Source: Gliomastix tumulicola (lineage: Eukaryota; Ascomycota; Sordariomycetes; Hypocreales; Bionectriaceae). From it: 64,000 nucleotides of DNA. How positions within the stretch are numbered: position 1 is the first letter of the stretch; each line of letters begins with the position of its first letter. The notes under the pieces are model-generated. The model was not told where the DNA came from and ran no database searches. It saw only the letters and a list, made by a program, of their open reading frames with translations. The stretch spans positions 1,707,922-1,771,921 of the forward strand of contig BCHX01000005.1 in assembly GCA_001599755.1 (NCBI GenBank), written 5' to 3'. A program made the position numbers and the translations under genes. Shown here piece by piece: positions 13,301 to 24,134 of the stretch.

Positions 13301-13600
13301 GGGCGCAAATGCTGGGACCCGTAGGCGTGGGATCGGAGAGAGGAGGGGGGGAGGGGAGCCAGAGAGTCTAGTCCATGGCCGGTATTGCGTGCTTGAGGGC
13401 CAACCCAGTGGAGGAGGAGGAGGAGGAGGGAAGGTCGCAGTGCAGCTTTGCAGCAGCACCTCCTTCCGTCGCACGCATTCTCTCGCCCTGCTGGTGATCC
13501 CCTCCCACTGTGACCTCCCACGGCAGCTTCCCTGCTGCTGCGATTGGCCCCCCCTGTCGGATGCCCGCTCTGGCCTAACGTGGTGCGGTGCTACGTTAGA
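10360..13600. other. Gene-poor spacer
   Basis: About 3.2 kb with only short overlapping open frames on both strands, none with recognisable motifs, a spliced partner or plausible codon bias. It contains an (AC)n microsatellite near 12281-12305 and several G or C runs of seven to nine bases. I see no tRNA-like B box. It may hold the upstream control region of the MFS gene and the eroded surroundings of the pseudogenes. Confidence 0.5.
12281..12305. repeat. (AC)n microsatellite
   Basis: An interrupted run of AC dinucleotides in non-coding DNA. Confidence 0.85.
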
Positions 13601-13607
13601 TATAAAG
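13601..13607 (+). promoter_or_regulatory. TATA box of the MFS transporter gene
   Basis: TATAAAG lies 130 bases before the start ATG at 13737, followed by a pyrimidine-rich leader typical of fungal promoters. The position is reasonable for a core promoter; function is inferred. Confidence 0.5.
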
Positions 13608-13736
13608 GGCCGACCGCACGCCCGTCTCTTGTTTTTTCTTTTTGGCTTTTCTGCTCCAGCTTCTCCGTACCTCTCACCCAGCATCGATACTCGCTCCGAC
13701 CTCTACACATTGATATTGGCAAGTGAGCAGCACACG

Positions 13737-15606
13737 ATGTCTCAGCTCGACAGGAAGACGTCCGACAAGTCGGGCTTCCCCGCCCCAAGGGATGACGAGG
13801 AGGCCCTCAATGTCCAGGTCGACTGGACCAAGGAGGAGGAGGCCAAGGCCAAGCGCAAGTATGTGGTCACTCACCCATAGTTTCCGCTGCATGCATTGGA
13901 CAATGCTGACATCCGGACGCCCAGGCTCGACTTCATCATCATGCCCCTCCTGACACTCGGCTTCTTCTGCCTCCGTGAGTGTCGCCCCCCGGACAAAAAT
14001 CAGCCAGCCGCGATTGACAGCACTTTGTCCACTAACATTCGCCAGAGCTCGACCGTGGCAACATCGCCAACGCGCTGACGGACAACTTCATGCAAGACGT
14101 CGGCGTCACCCAGAACGAGTTCAACATCGGCCAGCAGATGCTCTCGCTCGGCATCGTCCTCTTCGAGATCCCCTCCAACATGATCCTCTACCGCGTCGGC
14201 CCCGGCAAGTGGCTCACCCTCCAGCTCTTCCTCTTCGGCACCGTGTCCACCTTCCAGGCCTTCCAGAACAGCTACGGCTCCTTCATCGCCACGCGCTTCC
14301 TGCTCGGCATGACCGAGTCGGGCTTCATCCCCGGCGGCCTCTGGACCCTGTCCACCTGGTACACGCGCTCCGAGACGGCCAAGCGTGTCATGTTCTTCTA
14401 CTTTGGCAACCAGTTCGGCCAGGCCTCGTCCAAGCTGCTCGCCTACGGCATCCTGCACATGCGCGGCGTCGGCGACAAGGCCGGCTGGTTCTGGCTGTTT
14501 GCGCTCATGGGCGGCTTCACCGTCGTCTGCGGCTTCGTGCTGGGCTTCTTCCTGCCGGACTCCTTCAAGAACCCGCACAGCACGTTCCTGCCCCGGGTCA
14601 ACATCTTCACCGAGCGCGAGCTGCATATTCTTAAGACGAGGGTGCACCTTGACGATCCCATGAAGGGCAAGAAGAAGAGGAAGATTGGCCTGTCTGCCTT
14701 CAAGAAGGCTGTGAGTGCTGCCCACCACCCCCTTCCGCCCTCGCATGAAGATTGTCGCGACGAGAGAGCTAACGATGCTGCAGTTTGGTAACTGGCGCCT
14801 CTGGATCCATGTCATCATCACCCTCGCCAACAACGGCCCCCAGCGCGGCTTCGACACCTACTCGCCCTCCATCGTTAAGAGCTTCGGTTTCAAGGGCCTG
14901 ACTAGTAACGCCCTCGCCTCCGTCGGTCTGTTCGTGCAGATCCCCGTCTCGTACTGCTTCAGCTACGTCTCCGACCACTTGTAAGCTTGCATCTTCTTCT
15001 TCTTCCCTCCTCCGGGGTGATGCTGACCTGCCACGTCCACAGTGACCGACGAGGCGAGACCGTCATGGCCGGCCTCAGCATGCATCTGCTCGGCTACGTC
15101 TTCAACCGCATCTTCACCGAGATCGAGAACCGCGGCGCCCGCTACTTCGGCGTCGTCTGGACGCAGACCTTCGGCACCTTCTCGCACCCGCTGAACATTG
15201 CCTGGATGTCGCTCGCCTGCAACGACTCCGAGGAGCGCGCCCTCGCCATGGCCATGTAAGTTCCCCTGCACCTACCTCATCATCATCATCACCGGTCGGT
15301 CCACCAGAACTGACAGTGTGTCTCAGGGTCATCATGGGAGCCAACATCGCCGGCATCTACGGCGCCCAGATCTTCCGCAGCGAGGACGCCCCCCGCTACC
15401 GCCGTGGCTTCGGCATCAACATCGGCGTCCTCACGCTCGGTCTTGTGCTCGCCGTCGTCCGCTGGGTCGACGACAAGTGGTTCCACGGCCGGCGCGTCGT
15501 CGAGGCGCCCGACAGCGCCAGCGAGGAGCCTGCCGAGGAGGCTGGCGAGGGCGACAGCGACAAGGGCCGAGAGGAGGAGAAGGCCAAGCCCGTGGTGGCC
15601 TTCTAA
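13737..15606 (+). CDS. MFS transporter, anion:cation symporter (Dal5/TNA1-like) type
   Basis: Six exons: 13737-13858, 13925-13974, 14046-14710, 14784-14980, 15043-15255 and 15327-15606, giving 508 residues. All introns have GT...AG ends and the reading phase is continuous across them. The protein starts with a hydrophilic, acidic N-terminus, then KLDFIIMPLLTLGFFCLQLDRGNIANA, the first transmembrane helix with the family's LDR-NI-NA signature. It continues with IVLFEIPSNMILYRVGPGKW, RFLLGMTESGFIPGGLWTLSTWYTRSE (the conserved R...G..E..F.PG...L...WY core), a charged central loop (KGKKKRKIGLSAFKKA) and a second half with GPQRGFDTYSPSIV. This pattern is that of fungal ACS-family permeases, which import small organic anions such as allantoate, nicotinate, pantothenate or biotin. 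The substrate cannot be told. The C-terminus is Glu/Lys-rich and cytosolic. It lies upstream of an alpha/beta hydrolase and a DJ-1 gene in the same direction. Confidence 0.9.
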
Positions 15607-16208
15607 GCTAAGATGCGAATGGGTTAGAGCATCATAGTATGAGAGCCATTGAGCAAGCAGGCTTGGGTGGTAGAGTCAATGATAGCGGCTGCATTTTTCC
15701 CCTGCGAGATGAAATAAAGATACCATACCTTCGATATTTTCAATGACTGCCACTCTGCAAACATCCCCCTGTCGCAGCATACAGCAATTCGTCATAACCG
15801 TGTGATGTAAGACTGGGCATCCCCTCACGGCAGTTCACTCTCGGCTAAAACATGCCCGAACAACGAGGAATAGTTGCTCCAGTAAGCGTCTCGCGCCGCG
15901 GGAGTCGTGGTTGCATTGGAAATCTGCCGGGAATAGACGTTGCTTGAGGCTCAACCGCGGTGAATGCCCGTTTCTGACAAATGGGCAGAGGTGAGGTGAC
16001 ATTCGACTCCTCTCCATGACACGGAATTCCGTTGCCAAGATAAGGCAACGAGTATTCAATATGTATAAATAGGAATCTCGTCTGCCGCAAGGATAGCAGA
16101 CCATTCTTGTTCTCTCTGGTTATCGGACGATCAGTGTAGCAAAGCAGAAACACTGCCCCAGGATCAGTGAAAGTACCGAGTTCTGCACGACTCACCAAGG
16201 CCAACACG
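15607..16208. other. Intergenic spacer
   Basis: About 600 bases holding the 3' end of the MFS gene (AATAAAG at about 15713-15719 is a candidate polyadenylation signal) and the upstream region of the alpha/beta hydrolase. No gene is apparent. Confidence 0.5.
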
Positions 16209-17391
16209 ATGGATATCCCGTGGCCTGATGATTCCATCTTTGAGCCCTTCGACATCATCGAAGAAGCGTCGGTCTCCCCCGTCCTTGCGACCCTGAGGCG
16301 ATAAGTCATAGCTGACACCACAGTCATCCAGCTTCAAGACGGTCGACTCCCACGACATCCAGGCAGCCATCCTGATCCCCAAGGGCCTCCAACCCGGGAC
16401 GCACCCGGTCCTATACCATCTGCACGGGGGCTTCCTGGTCGCCGGCCATGGGCTCTACGCCCCCTTCTTTGGGAGGTGGGAGGCCAGGCTGGCGGTCAAG
16501 CACGGCGCCATCATCATCTCCCCTGACTACCGGCTCCTCCCCACCGCTAACGGTGTCGCTGACCAGCTCGAGGATGTGGTTGATTGCTGGGAGTGGACCA
16601 AGGAAAAGCTGCCTGGAATCCTGCAGGAGAAGGTTCCAGGCCACGCCCTAGACTTCTCGCGCGTGCTGCTCCAGGGCAGCTCAGCCGGGTAAGTGTGCCC
16701 AAGCTTGTGCAGAGGCAGAATCGAATCTGACGGTGCGCAGAGGATATGTCTCGACAGAGCTCGCATTCCACGACCCGGGCGCCTTCAAGGTCTTGGCCCT
16801 GACCTACCCCCTCCTCGACCTCAAAGATAGCCTCTACCTCAATGGACCCGGGCCGGACGAGCCGAACGTGTTCAACAGTCCTGATGAAGACATTCTTCCA
16901 CTCGATGTTGTGCGCCCCTGGATCGAGGAGAAGCGCAAGGTCATAGAATCCAGGGCCAGCGTCGAGAAGACAGCATTCGCTGTAGGAGCCACCCACGGCG
17001 GCATCTTCTTCTCCGAGCTAGTCGACAACAAGGGACTCGACAGAAAGGAGTTCTACCCCATCGAGCGCGTCGGGGACGGCGAGAGGCTGCCGAACAGAAT
17101 GTGAGTAGGCCCCGTCCCCCCCCTTCCCCCCGAGACATCGCGGGTGCAAGGTGGAATGGCGTTGACAAAGAGTACAGCTGGATCCTGCACGGCAACAGGG
17201 ATTCGACGGTGCCCATCAGGGGCTCGTACAAGTTCGCAGCAGCGCTGGGGGACAAGTTCCCCCAGACGGTGGTCAGGTTTGATTCCGTTCAGGGCCAGGA
17301 CCATGCGTTTGAGATTAAAGAGAGTACTTGGGCCGACATTGCTCCGGATGCGATGGAGTTTCTCACCGAGTCGTGGTTGAGCCGGGAGTAG
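16209..17391 (+). CDS. Alpha/beta hydrolase (alpha/beta hydrolase_3-like)
   Basis: Four exons, 16209-16267, 16332-16688, 16741-17100 and 17178-17391, encode 329 residues. After a short N-terminus (FDIIEEA-FKTVDSHDIQAAILIPKG) the protein has the oxyanion-hole motif HLHGG, the nucleophile elbow GSSAGG with Ser137 completed across the second splice junction, the acid site HGNRDSTVP (Asp267) and the catalytic His in GQDHAFE (His301). The triad is therefore intact. There is no signal peptide or membrane anchor, so it is probably cytosolic. Fungal relatives include small-molecule esterases and hydrolases of secondary metabolism. The substrate is unknown. It lies between a transporter and a DJ-1 gene, all in the same direction, with 400-600 base spacers, so each gene likely has its own promoter. 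Confidence 0.88.
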
Positions 17392-17665
17392 GAGAAGAAG
17401 CGGAGTGTCCCTCAGAGACGCCCTAGCTCCGATTCCAGGGACGGCCGGATCGTTGACTTGAGGTAGAGTCGACTTTCGTGGTAGACGAACGCGAATTCCA
17501 TTGATTGTAGCAGGCGAGGATCCGTCAAATGTTCGCCGAGGGTGATCGGGTGATGTGCCTGCGACCAAAGCCGTCTGGCTTCAATTGCGGAGTAAAGAGG
17601 CGCCATCTACCGAGAGGCCCCGGAATGGCTCTCTGCTAGTGTCGGTTGAGCGTCAGTCGGCTCAA

Positions 17666-17673
17666 TATAAATA
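17666..17673 (+). promoter_or_regulatory. TATA box of the DJ-1/PfpI gene
   Basis: TATAAATA is 112 bases before the start ATG at 17785, in the spacer after the alpha/beta hydrolase, followed by a CA-rich leader. It supports an independent transcript for the downstream gene. Confidence 0.5.
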
Positions 17674-17784
17674 CCTGGAGATGCCGTCGCCAAGTTGATG
17701 GCTTTTGATCACAGACAAACAGTCACAGACACATCAGTCCATCTTCACAAACGCTCAAACCCTCAATCGAACAAAACCGACATC

Positions 17785-18626
17785 ATGGTTGTTGATCTCA
17801 AGAACCCTGGTCGCACCATCCACGTTGGTGTCATCCTCACCGGCGGGTTAGTCCAGCCTTCCTTCCACTGTGACGCCAGCTGACGGATTTACTGATGACT
17901 CTTTCAGAGTGACTGAGGTCCTGGATGTGGCCCCTGTCGACTTCTTCAGCGGCGTCGGCGCGACGTTTGTCAACGAGGTTCCCGAGGAGTTCGACAGCTT
18001 CTTGCCGCCCGAGATCCGCGCTCAGCACCTCGACTTCGAGTTCCACTGGGTGTCCGAGAAGGGCCCGGCCGAGCCTCGCAAGCTGACTTGCAACATGTCG
18101 CTGAACCCGACGGTAAGGAGCACCGCCGCCGCTTGGGGCCTCCCATCCCTAGTGACTGAGAGCAGCCCGACTGACAAACTCCCCTAAGGACTCCTTCGAG
18201 ACCTGCCCTCCCCTGGACATCGTCCTCAACGGCGCCAACAACCTCGGCTACGTCCACACCGAGGCCGAGCTCGCCTACACGCGCAAGGCATACGAGGAGT
18301 GCACCGCCTTCATCACCATCTGCGGCGGCTTCGACCTGCCCCTGCGCGCGGGCGTCTTCGACGGCAAGACGGTCACGGGGCCGCGCTTCATGCTGCCGAT
18401 GCTGCGCAAGCAGGCGCCGCACGTGACCTGGGTCGAGAGGCGCTGGCAGCGCGACGGCAAGCTGTGGACGAGCGGCGCGCTGCTCAACGGGACGGACCTG
18501 ATGCGGGCGTTCGGGACGGAGTACTGGGGCGGCGAGACGGAGAAGACGCTCAGCGGGAGTATGATTAAGATGGGCGGATGGCCGGTCCGTGATGTCGAGT
18601 ATAAAGATGTTCCCTGGGCGCTGTAA
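17785..18626 (+). CDS. DJ-1/PfpI family protein
   Basis: Three exons, 17785-17846, 17908-18112 and 18189-18626, give 234 residues. The first intron has a good branch point (ACTGATGAC). The N-terminus IHVGVILTGGVTEVLDVAPVDFF has the layout of the first strand and helix of the class I glutamine-amidotransferase fold. The nucleophile region is AFITICGGFDLPLRAG, with Cys134 at the elbow, followed by DGKTVTGPR and WVERRWQRDGKLWTSGALLNGTDLM, both typical of fungal ThiJ/PfpI proteins. Members act as glyoxalase III-like enzymes, isocyanide hydratases or deglycase-like proteins; which one cannot be told. No signal peptide. One fungal subgroup lies in secondary-metabolite clusters, so a role beside the hydrolase or terpene synthase is possible but unproven. 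Confidence 0.87.
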
Positions 18627-19193
18627 TTGGATCAGGGATGATCGACGCAACACAGGCTCTGGCCGACTGAACTTGTGGGGATGGAACGGAGATTTGGATC
18701 GAGACGGAGGGTAGATAGTGACATATATAGCGTCATGTCTGCTCACGGCTGGGCCTCGACAGCCGGAACAGCGTACTTAAATACATGACGATGCTGCAGC
18801 GGTTCCCGGTGCTTTGGTGTGGGATGTCTCATGTATTCGTAAAACGTGATGACAAAAGCTGAAGAGTCATGTAGGGAGAACAAGCCGCTGACGAAGTGGA
18901 GTCCCGCTGTTTTGTTAGCGAGTCAAGCCACCACGTGGGGCTTATCGTTGGACCGAAAATTCACGATAACAACAAAATCGATCAAAGAAAAAAAAGTTGA
19001 AGGGTCCACGATAGCGGGAAAAAAAAGAACCAGACCGAACGAGGCAAGCAAACTGACAAAGGACGGATGGAGAGGAAAAGCGCCAACGGGGCCCCTCTGG
19101 GGAATCCATGAGAATCCTCCTTTCTCCATCGTTCATCTCTCTCTTTCGAACCCTCGGGCTGGCGTGAACAACCGTTCGTTCTCTCTGCCCAGG
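18627..19193. other. Intergenic spacer and leader of the methyltransferase gene
   Basis: About 570 bases. The frame of the next gene stays open upstream to 18846, but the stretch 18846-19193 has no family-like residues and a Lys/Arg-rich composition, so I treat it as leader rather than coding. Confidence 0.5.
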
Positions 19194-20393
19194 ATGCGGC
19201 TCTCGAGGCCGCCGTCGCTGCCCCCGCCTCCGTCGAGCAGCCTGCCACCGATAAAGACGGTGAAGGGCCTCACAGCTGAGCAGATCTTCGCACATCTGCA
19301 GGCGCTGTCCGATCTGTACTGCCCCTTCGTCTTCGACCTCGACGCCGCCAGCAAGAAGCGACATGTGGAACAGGCGGTGGACTCTGGTTACGTGTCCGAG
19401 ACGGAGAGAGATGGGGATGACGCCGACGACGCGCTTTCTGTCCTGAGGGCCGACGGCTTCGAGAAGAACTACGCTGAGCGGTGGCTTACGGGGTTCATCG
19501 CGCGTGCCGAGACGCTAGAATGCTTCGCCTCCGAAGACGACTGCCAACGCGCCCTCGAGCACGCCTCCCGCGTCCTGGAGACCTTCTTCGCCGTGCCAGC
19601 AGATGAGGACCGGCAGATGCGGGAGCAGCTGGCCGACTATGCGCGGGACTTCTCGTTCGAGGTGTCGGCTCTTGATCCGGCGCCCTCTGTGAACGTGCGT
19701 CTCAACGACGGGCTCGCGGGCACCAACTCATCGGAACCGGACGACGTCGGGCTCCAGAGCTGGGGCGCCTCCATCATCGTTTCCAGGCTCCTCTGCGCTC
19801 ATCCGGACAGATTTGGCCTCACAAAGACACTCCTCGGCGACGCCCCCCTGATCGTGGAACTCGGTGCCGGCACCGGTCTCGTCAGCCTCGTCCTTCACGA
19901 TCTGCTCCCTCATCTCGGCGTCCCATCACCCACCATCGTCGCCACAGACTACCACCCGGCCGTCCTGGACAATTTGAGACGTAACATCACCGCAAACATC
20001 CCCGAGGAGCGCCAGCAGCGCATCCACACCCGCGCCCTCGACTGGTCAAACCCAACTCCCGCCCTCGGGGCCCCTCCCCTCGACATGCCCGCCGACATCC
20101 TCATCGCCACGGACGTCATCTACGCGCCCGAGCACGCCCTCTGGCTCCGCGACTGCGCCTCGCGGCTCCTGGGCCCGGACGGCGTCTTCTGGCTCGTGGC
20201 CACCGTCCGGCAGAACGGCCGCTTCGAGGGCGTCAGCGCGACGGTGGAGGCGGCGTTTGCGGACGCGGAGAGACCGAGAGACTCCAAGGGGCGGCGGCTG
20301 ACGATTGTGCAGGCGGAGAGGCTGGAGAAGCTCGTCGGGATTGGTCGGGCGGACGAGAGCGGTTACAAGGTGTTCAGGATAGAGTGGGCATAG
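19194..20393 (+). CDS. EFM2-like protein-lysine N-methyltransferase
   Basis: A single exon of 399 residues. I chose the ATG at 19194 (MRLSRPPSLPP...) because the upstream extension of the open frame is unlike the family. An N-terminal helical region (about 20-150) is followed by the class I SAM-dependent fold: VGLQSWGASIIVSRLL, motif I VELGAGTGLVSLVL, the acidic loop ATDYHPAVLDNL, then DILIATDVIYAPEHALWLRD, the DxxY-type motif of methyltransferase family 16. The LQ.WG leader before motif I is characteristic of this family (EFM2, EFM3, METTL21 type). The N-terminal extension and overall layout fit yeast Efm2, which methylates translation elongation factor 2. The substrate here is inferred from the family. 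It is probably cytosolic and housekeeping, not part of the neighbouring metabolic genes. Confidence 0.82.
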   Translation: MRLSRPPSLPPPPSSSLPPIKTVKGLTAEQIFAHLQALSDLYCPFVFDLDAASKKRHVEQAVDSGYVSETERDGDDADDALSVLRADGFEKNYAERWLTGFIARAETLECFASEDDCQRALEHASRVLETFFAVPADEDRQMREQLADYARDFSFEVSALDPAPSVNVRLNDGLAGTNSSEPDDVGLQSWGASIIVSRLLCAHPDRFGLTKTLLGDAPLIVELGAGTGLVSLVLHDLLPHLGVPSPTIVATDYHPAVLDNLRRNITANIPEERQQRIHTRALDWSNPTPALGAPPLDMPADILIATDVIYAPEHALWLRDCASRLLGPDGVFWLVATVRQNGRFEGVSATVEAAFADAERPRDSKGRRLTIVQAERLEKLVGIGRADESGYKVFRIEWA

Positions 20394-20461
20394 ACCTTTT
20401 GATTTTCGCTTGGCGGGAGGCATAGACCATAGAGTAACGCCATAGACGATAGATAGACGAT

Positions 20462-20751
20462 CTAGACGATAGATGACTGCGTATGATTTGGGCCTTTATT
20501 GGCTGTTTTGTCTTCGGACACGTGGAATATGACTGGTGCCATGACGGTGACAGGGCTGGGAAGGAATATCGTGCACGGCGCTACTGAGTCCTGGGCGGCT
20601 TGGCCCGCGAAGAGCAGCCACTCAGCATCTCCCTTGGTCGCTCGATTGAACTGAAGGCGTATCGTGATATTCCATTCTCGTGGGTCGACTGGCCACTGAG
20701 GGTCGAAGGGTCCAGAGCTGTAGAAAGCGCTTGGACGTTGAACCCACCTCA
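20462..20751 (-). CDS. Possible 3' exon of an unrecognised gene
   Basis: An open frame that could start at a splice acceptor (CCTAG, with GCTAAT upstream) near 20754-20752 and ends at a stop at 20462. It reads RWVQRPSAFYSSGPFDPQW, then EWNITIRLQFNRATKGDAEWLLFAGQ and APCTIFLPSPVTV. The composition looks protein-like and alternating hydrophobic residues suggest strands, but I do not recognise a family and found no convincing upstream exon. It could be a relic or chance. Confidence 0.25.
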
Positions 20752-20759
20752 CTAGGATC

Positions 20760-22060
20760 AATAATTAGCTCACTATTAAAAGCTCCAACTGACCCCTGGA
20801 GGCGTCTAATAGCTCCGGATCGTATACCTATACCTTAGGTCCGCACAAAACTGGACGTCTGGAAACAAAGATACGGGATCACGATCGTAGTAGTTGGCGG
20901 TGAAACAGCCTCGGGTAAGTATCGGCCACACTGACCGGCGCCATGGGACAGGCAGTGCCTCGTCGATAGCGCACGGTTGGTGTGATGACGCCATGGCTGC
21001 AGTAGGGCTGAGGTGGCTTGGGCCAATAGGATCTGCCATAGGATCTGCTTTTCTCCAAACATGGCTGCTGACGGGATATTACACCGGGAACGCCGAGTAG
21101 CGCGACGGTGTGGCTGGCACGGGAGAGCAGTGGGAGGACGGCAACGATCCCAGGCAGCAGCAAACCCGACTCGTATCAAATGCAGCCACAATATGAATGG
21201 TGTGTGAGAATCGGCCCAAAGAGAATCGTCAAATGACGGCTCCTGAGCAGTTGGAGAAGAAGGACACGAGGATGTCATCCCCACATGACTCATGACAGCT
21301 GTCACACTTACATGATTCTGTTCAGCTGCTGTCTGTCCCACGAAAGGACAAACGACCGATGGATTGGGAATGCAGTTCAGAAACAGCACAGCAACAATGC
21401 AATGCAATGCAATGCGCGTGCAAAAGCCCCGGCCCAGGGGCATAGGGCCAGACTTGTGGCAGGGGGGGCTGGACACGGACAACTGGGAACAACACCCACA
21501 AGCAGCGCCAAGCAACCCACGATTCTCGAATGGATCATGCAGCGCCGTTGAAATGGCGCTCGGGAGAGGGTCGTATTTCCCCATTCAGAGTCGAATCTAG
21601 AGCGTGTGCAGCGTATGCATGGCAGTGGAGTAGCTGAATAGCTCCGACGGGACGCATGCAAACCCGGGCTCGGCCGTCGAACTACAGGCCTCTAGAGGGT
21701 CCTCGTTTGGCGGTCATTGCTAGACTCGAGCGCTCTGGACAGGACTCGCCGAGGGGCGGAGCCTCATGTAGGTAGATGGAAGAGGGAAAGTTGCTGTAGA
21801 TTGACAGGCATCTGCCATAGCTGAAAGAGGGCGGATGCCATGAATCTGGACACGGGCGAGGATATCGCGGATCCTCAGGACGAATCAGTGACTGAGGACC
21901 CGGCCAGGCAGATATCGACAGCGGTCTAGGAAAGCGCGCGGCATCTGTTTGGACTGCGTTATCGAGTTTCGAGGGCTGAATGGCCGTGGCTGTATCGCGA
22001 CGTAGCGGAGAATGTCAATAAAACTGAGGAGTTTATATCGGCTTTGGTCTCAACCTGAAG
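20760..22060. other. Intergenic spacer
   Basis: About 1.3 kb upstream of the terpene synthase gene. A 249-codon minus-strand open frame at 20835-21584 has no motif, a Cys/Pro-rich composition and no family resemblance. A short (ATGCA)n-like run lies near 21395-21415. No gene is supported. Confidence 0.45.
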
Positions 22061-22067
22061 TATATAG
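22061..22067 (+). promoter_or_regulatory. Possible TATA box of the terpene synthase gene
   Basis: TATATAG lies 161 bases before the start ATG at 22228. The intervening leader is C/T-rich with several CTTC and CTCC runs, as in many filamentous fungal promoters. The assignment is by position only. Confidence 0.4.
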
Positions 22068-22227
22068 ATGGACTCACCTCGCCAGGAATCGTCGAGAAAG
22101 AACCCAATAACTCTCATCTTTCCACTCATCTTCAAGGTCGCTTTCTTCTGCCTGTGCCTCCTCTTCACTTCATACCGGCCATCCATCCTCCTCGCCCGCT
22201 TCGAACTCCTCCTCTCAACTTTACACA

Positions 22228-23734
22228 ATGTCTGTCATCGTCCAGACTCGGGCCCAAACGGCCACTGTGGCCGGGACCGTCACCCTTACTCCCTCGAGCC
22301 CGCAGGCTTGTGACTTGGCTGCTCGACTTGCAGGGCGGACCATCCGGCTCCCGAACCTCAAGAAACATCTGGTCGAATGGCCCAATGAAACCAGTGTGCA
22401 TTTGCCTCGGGCTCGGTATCTGGTGGATCGGATGCTAGAGAAGTGAGTCCATGTCTCGGACATGCCCAATCCAGCACTCCCTTGCGCATATCCGGGGCTA
22501 TGCTAACCTCGACTTCGTGCCAGGACCACACGAAGCCCGCGGAAACTGCAGGGACTCAAGGCTTGCGACTTTGGATTCCTCGCTGCCAGGTGCGTATGAA
22601 GACTCGCCACCTTGCCCAGTACCCAAAACTAACATTCTCCTATTAGCATCTTCTCAGCAACATCGTTTGAGAAGACTGAGGCGGCAGCATTGTTCCTCGT
22701 TTGGATCTTCATCTGGGATGACGAGATCGACCACGGCGAGGGAACGAACGGCATCTCGATCGACGGCGACCTGGCCAGGAGGTACTGTGACGAGTCTCTG
22801 GACTATATCAGCTGGGGCCTGGGCCTGTCTGGTGATGATCAAAAAGAGCCTAAGTGTAGCATTCCCAATATGCCGCTCTTCAGGGATCTGTCACTCTTCC
22901 TAAGAGAGGGCATGGACTTAGGTAAGTGATCTCGTGGTACATGGACCGACTCGATGCTGACCCGCGAAGCCCAACGTGAGAGTCTGTACAAGGAGATCAA
23001 AGACTTTGTGGACCAGGTCCGTATTGAGCAGACCGGGCAGCAATTTGGGCATATCCCTACGCCAGACGAGTACACTCAAATGCGCCTGGGGACGTCCGGC
23101 ATCACGCCAGGTCTGGCATTTGGCGAGTGAGTATACCCATCTTGGATTCCCATAAGAATCCTCAGCGTTCTGACAGACTGTCGACTTAGATATACCAGCG
23201 GAGTGACACTGCCCCGAGATATCATGGAGAGCCCGGAGATGAGGACCTTGTGGAAGGAGGCCACCAGCCTGTGCATGATGTGAGAGACCCTGAGATGGAC
23301 GACCGTGTATCCCCAAGCGAGTACTGACTGTCCTCAGGATCAACGACATGTACTCGATGAAGAAGGAAGTTGTAAGTACCCTTTGACCGAGGACAGCAGG
23401 CCGGGGGCAAGCGTGGCTAACCAGACGGCAGAAATCTGGCGCGCTGCAGAACATGATTCCTGTCATGATCAACGCTCAGCCGCATGCTAGCTTCGACGCC
23501 ATCATGGCCGACTTCGAGGCTCTCTTTGCCAAGTCGGTGGCTAGCTATAACGAGGCGTACCGGCAACTCGACGAGAGGACGCAGGGCGACGACAGGGTGA
23601 ACGAGGATCTCCGTACGTATGTTCGAGACTGCCGGCGGTTTGTGACAGGCCTGCTAGAATGGAGTCTGATGACGAAGCGGTATGGGATCAAGAGCTGTCT
23701 GCAGGCGGATGGCTCGGCGCTGGTGTGCCTGTGA
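22228..23734 (+). CDS. Class I (sesqui)terpene synthase
   Basis: Seven exons, 22228-22442, 22524-22589, 22647-22921, 22970-23126, 23190-23279, 23338-23371 and 23432-23734, encode 379 residues. The phase is continuous and branch points such as GCTAAC and ACTAAC are present. The aspartate-rich Mg-binding motif is WDDEID (Asp118-Asp122) after the hydrophobic helix AAALFLVWIFI. The second metal-binding NSE motif reads NDMYSMKKE (270-278), fully conserved, and a late RY pair occurs in MTKRYGI. All class I catalytic elements are thus present in the usual order, with about 150 residues between the metal motifs. The length fits single-domain fungal sesquiterpene cyclases; no prenyltransferase domain is attached. 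The enzyme would ionise farnesyl diphosphate (or a related prenyl diphosphate) in the cytosol. The product cannot be predicted. No P450, prenyl transferase or regulator adjoins it. Confidence 0.92.
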
Positions 23735-24134
23735 GGAGGCACCGGATACCCCAGGAGCATCCCTATGGGCGTGGAAACTTGGTCGTGGTGTCAGGCGACA
23801 ATGACCAAAGACCGAGAAGCGAGCTGGAAACACTAGGGATGACCACTGGAAAGGGGGCTTGCGGCTGGAGTTAGCGTGTGATCAGGAACAAGGCTAGTCG
23901 CATCATCTGTCTGCCACAGGTCAGGCATCGGCGGCGGTGATGAGGATGAGGCGTATAAACGAGACGGTTCTAGACAAAAGGAGAGGGCTATTTTTGGGGG
24001 GTAAACGCATATAAGATTTTGATTCTGGCTGACTGGTCTCGCATGTTCTCTGTGATTGTGCCTGGTGGATGGCGTCGCTGAGCAGGATTCAAAGACGACA
24101 TCATAGGTCTAGACCGTCATGAGGAGACTCCGAG
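23735..24134. other. Convergent 3' spacer
   Basis: About 400 bases between the converging ends of the terpene synthase and the APH-fold gene. The continuation of the terpene synthase region downstream of the TGA has no conserved content. Confidence 0.5.

Noticed and set aside
20835..21584. 249-codon minus-strand open frame
   Set aside because: No motif, odd Cys/Pro/His-rich composition, no start context or family resemblance; likely chance in GC-balanced DNA.
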